Positions 1 to 5,658 of a DNA stretch of 8,456 nucleotides are shown here, piece after piece. Numbering within the stretch: the first letter of the stretch is position 1; each line of letters opens with the position of its first letter. This DNA comes from Bacteroidales bacterium H5 (GTDB taxonomy: Bacteria > Bacteroidota > Bacteroidia > Bacteroidales > Muribaculaceae), in the NCBI GenBank assembly GCA_001701225.1, contig DAAQ01000014.1:1-8456 (forward strand), read 5' to 3'. A program made the translations under genes and the position numbers. The notes below the pieces were generated by a model. That model ran no database searches. It had not been told where the DNA came from and was given only the letters and a program-made list of their open reading frames with translations.

Positions 1-10
1 CGTCTGATGC

Positions 11-289
11 CACCAGCCGCGACGCGGCGATATGTGGAAAGCCCCACATCGAGCCCGCAGGGCGATGGTGTGGGGGGAAAGGCGTAAGGCAAACGGGCCT
101 CGTAGAGGTCCTTTAATTCACGTACGTCTCGCGGCCGCCTTTGAAATTAATGGACCTCTCCGAGGCCCGGCTTTGTATCGGCATCTCTACCCCACACCAT
201 CGCCGTGTGCGGGATATATGCCCTGACGGGCTATCCCGTCACACGGCTCGATGTGGGGCTTTCCACATATCGCCGCGTCGCGGCTGGTG
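11..289. repeat. Long nested palindromic element with 45 bp perfect terminal inverted repeats
   Basis: Positions 11-55 are the exact reverse complement of 245-289 (45 of 45 bases). Inside these arms, 61-75 pairs perfectly with 190-204, and 94-111 pairs with 152-169 with one mismatch. An AT-rich stretch around 112-118 is roughly complementary to 144-151, and the apex is about 119-143. The whole element can fold as one long interrupted hairpin or cruciform. The 45 bp arm is itself partly palindromic: CCGCGACGCGG at 17-27, and ATGTGG (32-37) facing CCACAT (44-49). It encodes no credible protein, and no clear target-site duplication flanks it. A partial third copy of the arm lies at 8421-8456, so this is a dispersed family. 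It could be a MITE-like non-autonomous element, a BIME/REP-type repeat, or a structured RNA. The sequence alone does not decide between these. Confidence 0.85.
203..246. repeat. Asymmetric stem-loop inside the right half of the palindrome
   Basis: CCGTGTG (203-209) is complementary to CACACGG (240-246). Between them TGACGGG (224-230) pairs with CCCGTCA (235-241) around a CTAT loop, as an alternative to part of the outer stem, and GGG (211-213) can pair with CCC (221-223). The left half of the element has only five bases (56-60) at the corresponding place. This branch therefore breaks the symmetry of the large palindrome and gives it a distinguishable left and right side. Confidence 0.6.
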
Positions 290-299
290 ATGTCATGCG

Positions 300-326
300 C
301 CCTTCCAGCCTCTCAGGGACTTTTTT
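300..326 (+). terminator. Weak candidate terminator downstream of the palindrome
   Basis: CCCT (300-303) can pair with AGGG (315-318), and a run of six T follows at 321-326. The stem is short and the loop is about 11 nt, so it is weak as an intrinsic terminator. It is listed because the T run comes directly after the large palindromic element and before the next promoter, where transcription entering from the left would be expected to stop. A second T run (341-347) lies nearby without a convincing stem. Confidence 0.25.
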
Positions 327-356
327 CGCGTCATTGCAGATTTTTTTGGTGAAAAA

Positions 357-388
357 TTTGCAAAACTACTTTTCTCGTTATATCTTTG
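357..388 (+). promoter_or_regulatory. Bacteroidetes-type promoter of the blaI-like/M56 operon
   Basis: TTTG at 357-360 is followed after 20 bp by TATCTTTG at 381-388. This matches the known Bacteroidetes sigma-A promoter layout (TTTG at about -33, TAnnTTTG at about -7). Transcription would begin near 394-398, giving a leader of only about 20 nt before the ATG at 417. The -7 box sits between the arms of the inverted repeat at 361-414, so a bound repressor would block it. Confidence 0.85.
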
Positions 389-414
389 CGGTGTAAACGA
401 GAAAAGTAGTTTTG
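361..414. promoter_or_regulatory. Probable operator: 19 bp perfect inverted repeat around the -7 box
   Basis: Positions 361-379 are the exact reverse complement of 396-414, separated by 16 bp that contain most of the -7 element. The arms contain ACTAC and GTAGT, which resemble the TAC/GTA-rich half sites bound by BlaI/MecI repressors (consensus from staphylococci and bacilli, by recollection). Its position directly before the blaI-like gene, spanning the promoter core and start site, is what autoregulation by the encoded repressor would need. The same repeat would also put a hairpin at the start of any transcript reading through from upstream. Binding by the neighbouring repressor is inference. 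Confidence 0.7.
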
Positions 415-416
415 TT

Positions 417-806
417 ATGACCAAAAACCGACAGGAGCTTACTCCGAAAGAGGATGAGCTGATGCAGATAATCTGGAACCACGGGCCTCTGTTCGTGCGC
501 GAGATGGTTGGGCACTATCCCGACCCGAAACCGCATTTCAACACCGTCGCCACAGTTGTCAAGATTCTCGAACAGAAGGGATATGTGGCCCACGAGTCTG
601 TGAGCGGGTCGTTCCGCTATCACGCCCTCCCGGCTGTCGACGAGTATCGCCGCCGCAGTCTGGGCAATATCATACGCGGATTCTTCGGCAACAGCTACCT
701 CGGGGCGGTGTCGTGTCTGGTCGAGGAGGAGAAGGTGAGCCTCGACGAGCTGCGTGAGCTCATAGAGATGGTAGAGAGCAATCACCGCAAGCAAGGGGAG
801 GAGTGA
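417..806 (+). CDS. BlaI/MecI/CopY-family transcriptional repressor
   Basis: This is a 129-residue DNA-binding repressor of the Penicillinase_R (BlaI/MecI) family, of usual length. Residues about 8-75 form the winged helix, with the opening LTPKEDELMQIIW typical of the family. Residues about 41-54 (FNTVATVVKILEQK) are the recognition helix, and KGYV begins the wing. Residues about 78-125 are the helical dimerisation tail. Family members bind palindromic operators as dimers and are inactivated by proteolysis when the partner M56 protease is triggered. The start ATG lies only about 20 nt behind the predicted transcription start, with no Shine-Dalgarno, as is common in Bacteroidetes. The stop TGA lies in the start region of the M56 gene. 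The perfect inverted repeat at 361-414 is the likely self-operator. The family call is secure. The target regulon is unknown, and a beta-lactamase gene is not present in the window. Confidence 0.93.
   Translation: MTKNRQELTPKEDELMQIIWNHGPLFVREMVGHYPDPKPHFNTVATVVKILEQKGYVAHESVSGSFRYHALPAVDEYRRRSLGNIIRGFFGNSYLGAVSCLVEEEKVSLDELRELIEMVESNHRKQGEE
794..803 (+). promoter_or_regulatory. Shine-Dalgarno-like purine run selecting the M56 start
   Basis: AGGGGAGGAG (794-803) lies at the end of the repressor gene, five bases before ATG 809. This spacing favours ATG 809 over the in-frame GTG at 803, which overlaps the purine run itself. A strong ribosome binding site is unusual for Bacteroidetes and suits a downstream gene translated by coupling to its neighbour. 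Confidence 0.55.
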
Positions 807-808
807 CC

Positions 809-2524
809 ATGGGCGCCTTCGTCTCCTCAATGCTCGGTTCGGCCGTGGTGCTGGCCGTGATGTATCTCGTCTACCGCTGGGCCATATCCGGCACCTCGGA
901 CCACGGTTTCAACCGCGGCGTGCTTATCGCCATCTATCTGCTGGCATTCGCGGTATGCCCGCTGTGGGATTCGCTTTCCTTCCCCCTTCCCGGGGGCGAT
1001 GTGGCCCTCGGGCTCCCCGCTGCTGATGATGCCGTGGTGTCTGACGTGTTTGAGGTCATCATCGAGGCTCCCGGTGTGATGACAGAGCCTGCCGTCCCCA
1101 TGTGGCCGCTTGTGCTGGTGGGCATATATCTTGCCGGAGCTGCAGTCGTGGCGACATTCGCGGTGCGCGACTATGTGATGCTGCGCCGGCTGGTGCGCTC
1201 GGGCGAGCGTTCGGAGCATGACGGATATACGCTTGTGCTGGTCGACCGAGACGGCCTCGCGCCGATGAGCTGGGGACGCACCATTGTCATGAGCCGTGCC
1301 GACCATGAGGCGTATGGCGGGATGATACTGGCCCACGAGCGTCACCATATCGCCGCCGGACACCGCTATGACCTCATGCTGGCCCAGGCTGTCATAATCC
1401 TCAACTGGTTCAATCCCGCCGCATGGCTGATGCGTGACGAGCTGCGTGCCGTCCACGAGTATCAGGCCGACATGGCCGTGCTGGGATCGGGTGCCTCTGA
1501 GCGCGAATATCAGTTGTTGCTGATAGCCAAGTCGGCAGGATATCGTATAAGCTCGCTTGCCAACAGCCTTAACCATAGCAAGATAAAGAGGCGCATCACC
1601 ATGATGCTCACGCATGACAGGGCATCGCGCCGCCGCTGGCGCACCATGGCGATAGTTCCTGCGGTGGCCCTCTCGCTTGTCATGCTCGACACTCCCGCCG
1701 TGGCCTCTGTGCTCGGTTCGCTCGACGGTGCCCGATTGCCGGAGGGTGAGCCTGAAAATCCCGTTGCCGCCGCTCCGGCTGAGGAGCTTCCGGGGCTTCT
1801 CATAGCACGCCCCGTCAAAGAGCTTGCCGAGGCCGTGACATCCTCCGCGCCTGTGACCGCCGAGGCCTCCGGCCCTTCTGCGCCTACCCGGCCAAAAGTG
1901 TCCGAGTCCGCTGACAGCATGGAATATTATGTCAACGGCATGAAGGTGTCGCTCAGCATTGTCAACGCCATCAGTCCTCATGCCATAGCCGGTGTTGATG
2001 TCGACAAGGAGGGGAAACGCGTTTCGCTGACACTCCGCGAGGACGGGGAGTGGAGTGGCAATGAACCGATAAAGGTAATCGGCTACGGCACCCGTGAGAA
2101 GCGAGCTGTCAGGCGCAAGATGCAGTTCGGTTCAGGGAGCGTGCAGCGGCTTGCTGCCACCCCCGAGGGCGAGGTGACCATATTCTGGGCGAATTCCGAA
2201 CGACAGCCCTCAGTCGTGGCGGCCGGAAAGCCTGAATACTATATCGACGGTGCCAAGGCCGATGTAGAGGCGGTGCTCCGCCTCCCTGCCGACAGTGTAA
2301 CCGGCCTTGACACAGGCAACGACCGGGGAATGAATATCACCACTGCCAGCAGTCGTGGAGCTTCTCCCATCAGGCGCATCGATCTTGATCCTGCCGAGGT
2401 CAAGGAGGTATATATCGACGGTGTTAAGGCCAATATCCGGGCCGTAAGGACCCTGGATCCCTCGCTGATACGCGATGTCTCCGTCGCAGACAGTGCTACA
2501 GTGCATCTGAATACCCAAAAATAA
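809..2524 (+). CDS. BlaR1-type M56 membrane metallopeptidase with plug-like periplasmic repeats
   Basis: This 571-residue integral inner-membrane zinc protease (family M56, BlaR1/MecR1) probably transmits a periplasmic signal by leading to loss of the BlaI-like repressor. Hydrophobic segments lie at about 6-24, 36-53, 98-119, 188-205 and 280-298. The zinc site is H176-E177-R-H-H180, with HEYQAD at 216-221 supplying the likely third ligand (E217). SLNHSKIKRRITMML (about 253-267) is typical of Bacteroidetes members. A Pro/Ala-rich linker (about 305-370) leads to the tail. The tail has no penicillin-binding domain and no STYK-like active site. It has three repeats beginning EYYVNG (372), EYYIDG (476) and EVYIDG (533), and the segment IKVIGYGTREK (421-431). 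These resemble the plug of SusC-like receptors. The start at 809 is chosen for its ATG and upstream purine run; GTG 803 would add two residues. The ligand is unknown, and beta-lactam sensing is not supported. Confidence 0.9.
   Translation: MGAFVSSMLGSAVVLAVMYLVYRWAISGTSDHGFNRGVLIAIYLLAFAVCPLWDSLSFPLPGGDVALGLPAADDAVVSDVFEVIIEAPGVMTEPAVPMWPLVLVGIYLAGAAVVATFAVRDYVMLRRLVRSGERSEHDGYTLVLVDRDGLAPMSWGRTIVMSRADHEAYGGMILAHERHHIAAGHRYDLMLAQAVIILNWFNPAAWLMRDELRAVHEYQADMAVLGSGASEREYQLLLIAKSAGYRISSLANSLNHSKIKRRITMMLTHDRASRRRWRTMAIVPAVALSLVMLDTPAVASVLGSLDGARLPEGEPENPVAAAPAEELPGLLIARPVKELAEAVTSSAPVTAEASGPSAPTRPKVSESADSMEYYVNGMKVSLSIVNAISPHAIAGVDVDKEGKRVSLTLREDGEWSGNEPIKVIGYGTREKRAVRRKMQFGSGSVQRLAATPEGEVTIFWANSERQPSVVAAGKPEYYIDGAKADVEAVLRLPADSVTGLDTGNDRGMNITTASSRGASPIRRIDLDPAEVKEVYIDGVKANIRAVRTLDPSLIRDVSVADSATVHLNTQK
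1919..2521 (+). repeat. Region encoding three plug-like 'Y(V/I)(N/D)G' repeats
   Basis: The periplasmic tail of the M56 protein repeats a unit of about 38-40 residues starting at residues 372, 476 and 533. Each opens with Y-(V/I)-(N/D)-G followed by (M/A/V)-K. It continues with a helix-like stretch ending in (S/D)-(P/A)-x-x-(I/V), then a strand of the type (V/L)-D/S-V/T. This matches the layout of the TonB-receptor plug signature, in which a 'VIDG' strand is followed by 'I..IEV'. The nucleotide repeats have diverged, so this is an old protein-level duplication and not a recent DNA repeat. Confidence 0.65.
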
Positions 2525-2562
2525 CCTCTGTCATCACATATCGAGAAATTTTCAGCCATTTG

Positions 2563-2594
2563 TTTGGTAGAATGGAAAACTTGTCTTACCTTTG
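2563..2594 (+). promoter_or_regulatory. Bacteroidetes-type promoter of the outer-membrane receptor gene
   Basis: TTTG at 2563-2566 is followed after 20 bp by TACCTTTG at 2587-2594, the same geometry as the promoter at 357-388. Transcription would start near 2600, leaving a leader of about 45 nt before ATG 2648. The 11 bases CTTTGCGGTGT (2590-2600) are identical to those at 384-394. No copy of the 19 bp operator arm is seen here, so direct repression by the BlaI-like protein is not evident. Confidence 0.8.
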
Positions 2595-2647
2595 CGGTGT
2601 CATATTATACTAATACACCCTTAATCAATATCAGAATATCAGTGACC

Positions 2648-5545
2648 ATGAAACGATTTATACTCCTGCTCCTCCTGCTCTCGTTCGTAGCGGGCGCGTT
2701 TGCCGACGACAGAATGTATCTGCGCGGACGCATCAAGGAGTCGGTCGGAAAGACCGACCTGCTCAAAGGTTATGTACTGCTCTATGATTCGGCGGGTGCC
2801 GTGCGCGACACCGTGAGGACCTCGGGCAGGAGATACTCTAACGGCGAGATGAAGGATGTGTCGTATTTCGGCTTTATGGTATCGAAGAAAGACTCGACAT
2901 ACGTGTTTGATGTGGAGTGCGAGGGCTATACGCCGCAGACAGTGACATACAGGGTCGAGAATGTGGGCAAGCGCGAGACATACCGCACCATTCCGACAGT
3001 CTATCTGGAGCGCGCCCCCCACAAGCTGAACGAGGTGACCGTGACAGCCTCGAAGATAAAGTTCTATAACAAGGGTGACACTGTCGTCTTCAATGCCGAC
3101 GCCTTCCAGCTTGCCGAGGGCTCGATGCTCGACGCGCTGATAGCCCAGCTTCCCGGCGTTGAGCTGAACGAGTCGGGCCAGATAAAGGTGAACGGCGAGT
3201 TTGTCGAGTCGCTGCTGCTCAACGGCAAGGAGTTCCTTGACGGCCAGAACAACCTCATGCTCGAGAATATCGCCGCCTATACGGTGAAGAACATCGAGGT
3301 CTACGAGGGGCAGACACCCGAGGAGAAGTGGCGCAACGACGGCAATCAGAAACGGCATCTCACGATGGACGTGAAGCTGAAGCGCGAATACAACCAGGGA
3401 TGGATAATCAATGCCCAGGGGGGATATGGCACGGAAGACAGATACACGGGACGCCTGTTCGCCTCGTGGTTCACCCCCACCACCAACATTACGCTGCTCG
3501 GCAACGCCAACAACCTCAACGACAACCGTCAGCCAGGCAAGAGCGATACCTGGACCCCCGAGATGATGCCCTCGGGCACCAAGCAATACCGCATGGGGGG
3601 TGTGAACTATAACTATGACAGTCCCGAGAACGACCGCACCGCGCGCGGACACCTCACATTCGAGCAGACGGTCAACAACAACCGCCGCACCGAGGCCCGC
3701 ACAAACTTCCTGGCGGGTGGCGACACATACGAGAACTCGTTCAGCGACGGACGCAACCGCGAGACCAAACTGCACACCCAGCACTCGCTGCGGATGATGA
3801 AGGAGAGGTATATGACGGGACTGTATCTCAAGGGGAGCTATCTCAAGAAGAACAGCAGGTCGGCATCGGTCTCGGGCACATTCGACACCGAGCAGCAGGA
3901 CATGACGATGAAAGCCCTCGAGGCTATCTACTCTGACGGCTCGCCCGAGAGGCTCGACGCCATCATCAACCGCTCCATCAACCGCTCGGACGGATGGTAC
4001 CGCACATGGGACGGCCAGGCATTCCCGAGCATATCGTGGAAGATACCCCGCAGCAACGACCATCTGGGCTATGAGTTCGGCATCAAGTACAGCGACCGCA
4101 AGGAGGAGCGCTGGCGCGACTACGACATCAATTATGGCTCTGACCCGGTGCCCGCATACCGCCGCCGTCAGTATTTCGACGACACCCCCAACCATACGCT
4201 CACGGTGATGAACAATTTCTCCTACAATTTCAATATCAAGAAGGTGTATCTGTTCCTCAACTATGAGCAGAGGTTCCTCGACCGCTCCAAGGACTCGTAT
4301 ATGTATGCCCTCGACCGCATGGCCGACATGGGCGTCTACGGCACGCTGCCCGGCGGATACCTCGACACGTTCGACCCTGCCAACAGCTATACCTCGCGCC
4401 TTATGGAGAATACGCACACCATCCAGCCCTCGGTGCAGTATTTTACCTGTTTTGGCGCTAAGGAAGACCACTCCCTTAGTGTGCTGCTGTCGCCGTCGAT
4501 CGCGTTCAAGCACGCGCACCTCGACTACTGGCGTGACGGACGGTCGTTCCTGGTCAAGCAGAGCGATTTCCTCATCAAGACCTCCCGCTGGGATGCCCGC
4601 ATCGGATACAGTTTCGGCACGATAGGCACAGGCCGTAAGTCAAGATACCGCAACCGTTTCGTCTATACGTGTCAGGTAGACCCAAAGACCCCCGACCTCA
4701 CCGACATGATAGATGTGGTCAATGACGCCGACCCCCTCAATATCTACGAGGGTAATCCCGACCTGAAGGTGCAGTATAAGATAGGCAACGAGCTCTCGTG
4801 GACCTATGACCCGGAGCATACGAAGATCAACAATACGCTGCGCGTGAGCTACTCGACCACCAGCAATGCGCTGACACGCGGATATACATACGACACCTCT
4901 ACAGGTGTGCGCCACAACAGGATGTATAATGTCGGCGGCAACTCGGACTACGGTTTCTCGAACAGCCTGCGCTATCAGTTCGGCTCCACCGACCAGTTCA
5001 CACTCTCGTCAAACACAGACGTCTGGCGTTACAACTACGGCGACATGATAGGTGTCGACCTCTCGGCACCGCAGCTCTCCAAGGTTGCCTCGCGCAATAT
5101 CACGGAAAAGCTCTCGCTGTCGTGGCAGATAGGCAAGCAGAACCTCCAGCTCAAGGGGCAGTATTCAAACCGCCACACCACCTCGACCCGCGAGGGGTTC
5201 AATCCCATCGACGCCGACCACTATAATGTCGGTCTCATAGGGCAGTTCAAGCTCCCCTGGGGCCTCGGCATCAGCACCGACTTCAACCTCTATACCCGCC
5301 GGGGATATGGCGTGAAGGAGCTGGATACCACCGACGCCATCTGGAACATGCGCCTGTCATGGTGTCCGCCGCGCGCCAAGAGGTGGGTGTTCATGGTCGA
5401 CGGATTCGACATGCTGCACCAGCTCTCGAACGTGAACTATGCCGTCTCGGCCACCGGGCGCACCGTCAGCTATACCAACGCCCTGCCGCGCTACGTGCTC
5501 TTCTCGGCCCAGTACAGGCTCAACATCCAGCCTAAGAAACGCTGA
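2648..5545 (+). CDS. TonB-dependent-receptor-like outer-membrane beta-barrel protein
   Basis: This 965-residue outer-membrane protein most resembles the Bacteroidetes 'outer membrane beta-barrel family' (plug followed by OMP_b-brl_3-type barrel). Residues 1-19 are a signal peptide (KR, a Leu-rich core, AFA before D20). Residues about 23-122 form a CarboxypepD_reg-like beta-sandwich. Residues about 127-225 are the plug, with EVTVTASKIKFYNKGDTVVF, LDALIAQLPGVEL, IKVNGEFVESLLLNGKEF and IAAYTVKNIEVYEG in order. From about 250 to the end it alternates Tyr/Arg/Asn-rich strands with loops, as in a TonB-receptor barrel. ATG 2648 is chosen because earlier in-frame starts lie upstream of the promoter start site and would precede the signal peptide. 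No SusD gene follows, so it is not a classic Sus pair. The substrate is unknown; it could import an oligosaccharide, peptide or metal chelate, or act mainly in surface assembly. It has its own promoter and is intact. Confidence 0.87.
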   Translation: MKRFILLLLLLSFVAGAFADDRMYLRGRIKESVGKTDLLKGYVLLYDSAGAVRDTVRTSGRRYSNGEMKDVSYFGFMVSKKDSTYVFDVECEGYTPQTVTYRVENVGKRETYRTIPTVYLERAPHKLNEVTVTASKIKFYNKGDTVVFNADAFQLAEGSMLDALIAQLPGVELNESGQIKVNGEFVESLLLNGKEFLDGQNNLMLENIAAYTVKNIEVYEGQTPEEKWRNDGNQKRHLTMDVKLKREYNQGWIINAQGGYGTEDRYTGRLFASWFTPTTNITLLGNANNLNDNRQPGKSDTWTPEMMPSGTKQYRMGGVNYNYDSPENDRTARGHLTFEQTVNNNRRTEARTNFLAGGDTYENSFSDGRNRETKLHTQHSLRMMKERYMTGLYLKGSYLKKNSRSASVSGTFDTEQQDMTMKALEAIYSDGSPERLDAIINRSINRSDGWYRTWDGQAFPSISWKIPRSNDHLGYEFGIKYSDRKEERWRDYDINYGSDPVPAYRRRQYFDDTPNHTLTVMNNFSYNFNIKKVYLFLNYEQRFLDRSKDSYMYALDRMADMGVYGTLPGGYLDTFDPANSYTSRLMENTHTIQPSVQYFTCFGAKEDHSLSVLLSPSIAFKHAHLDYWRDGRSFLVKQSDFLIKTSRWDARIGYSFGTIGTGRKSRYRNRFVYTCQVDPKTPDLTDMIDVVNDADPLNIYEGNPDLKVQYKIGNELSWTYDPEHTKINNTLRVSYSTTSNALTRGYTYDTSTGVRHNRMYNVGGNSDYGFSNSLRYQFGSTDQFTLSSNTDVWRYNYGDMIGVDLSAPQLSKVASRNITEKLSLSWQIGKQNLQLKGQYSNRHTTSTREGFNPIDADHYNVGLIGQFKLPWGLGISTDFNLYTRRGYGVKELDTTDAIWNMRLSWCPPRAKRWVFMVDGFDMLHQLSNVNYAVSATGRTVSYTNALPRYVLFSAQYRLNIQPKKR

Positions 5546-5551
5546 TTCATG

Positions 5552-5603
5552 AACCACGGTTTTCTACAATATGTTTTATAACATATCGCGGAAAACCGTG
5601 GTT
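5552..5603. terminator. Two-tier 52 nt hairpin between the receptor and GH3 genes
   Basis: AACCACGGTTTTC (5552-5564) is the exact reverse complement of 5591-5603. Inside it, ATATGTT (5569-5575) pairs with AACATAT (5580-5586) around a TTAT loop, and the two stems are separated by a symmetric four-base internal loop. It begins six bases after the receptor stop codon, so a transcription-end or 3'-stabilising role is natural. There is no long T run after it. Its right arm ends 14 bp before the -7 box at 5618, where a -33 contact would lie, so a role as operator or activator site for the GH3 gene is equally possible. Confidence 0.55.
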
Positions 5604-5617
5604 TGCAGAAATATAGT

Positions 5618-5625
5618 TATCTTTG
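5618..5625 (+). promoter_or_regulatory. Candidate -7 box of the GH3 gene promoter
   Basis: TATCTTTG matches the Bacteroidetes -7 consensus TAnnTTTG and is placed to start a leader of about 25 nt before ATG 5659. A TTTG lies at 5602-5605, but only 12 bp away instead of about 20, and nothing like TTTG is found at the normal distance. The promoter may therefore be weak or need an activator. The perfect inverted repeat ending at 5603 occupies the region where such a protein would bind. Confidence 0.5.
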
Positions 5626-5658
5626 CAGGTACAATATGACTTATCTCTGTTATCTGCC

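Noticed and set aside
11..289. CRISPR array or integron attC site
   Set aside because: There are no regularly spaced direct repeats. The element is an inverted repeat with nested tiers and lacks the integron core-site ends.
32..396. Short forward open frames at 32-226 and 205-396
   Set aside because: They lie in the palindromic element and promoter region, have no recognisable domain and no promoter of their own, and their composition follows from the repeat sequence.
827..1981. Long reverse-strand open frames opposite the M56 gene (and at 2639-4519 and 6682-7806 opposite the receptor and GH3 genes)
   Set aside because: Long antisense frames are expected in GC-rich genes with biased third positions. 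The translations are His/Val/Arg-rich and show no domain, while the forward frames encode clear family proteins.
417..2524. Beta-lactam resistance regulator (classical blaI-blaR1)
   Set aside because: The M56 protein lacks the penicillin-binding sensor domain and no beta-lactamase or mecA-like gene is present. The family name alone does not show beta-lactam sensing.
2564..2647. Upstream in-frame extension of the receptor gene from 2564
   Set aside because: It begins within the promoter, upstream of the predicted transcription start near 2600, and would put 28 residues before a well-formed signal peptide that starts at ATG 2648.
5623..5658. TTG start for the GH3 gene at 5623
   Set aside because: The codon is part of the -7 box TATCTTTG, and a clean signal peptide starts at ATG 5659.
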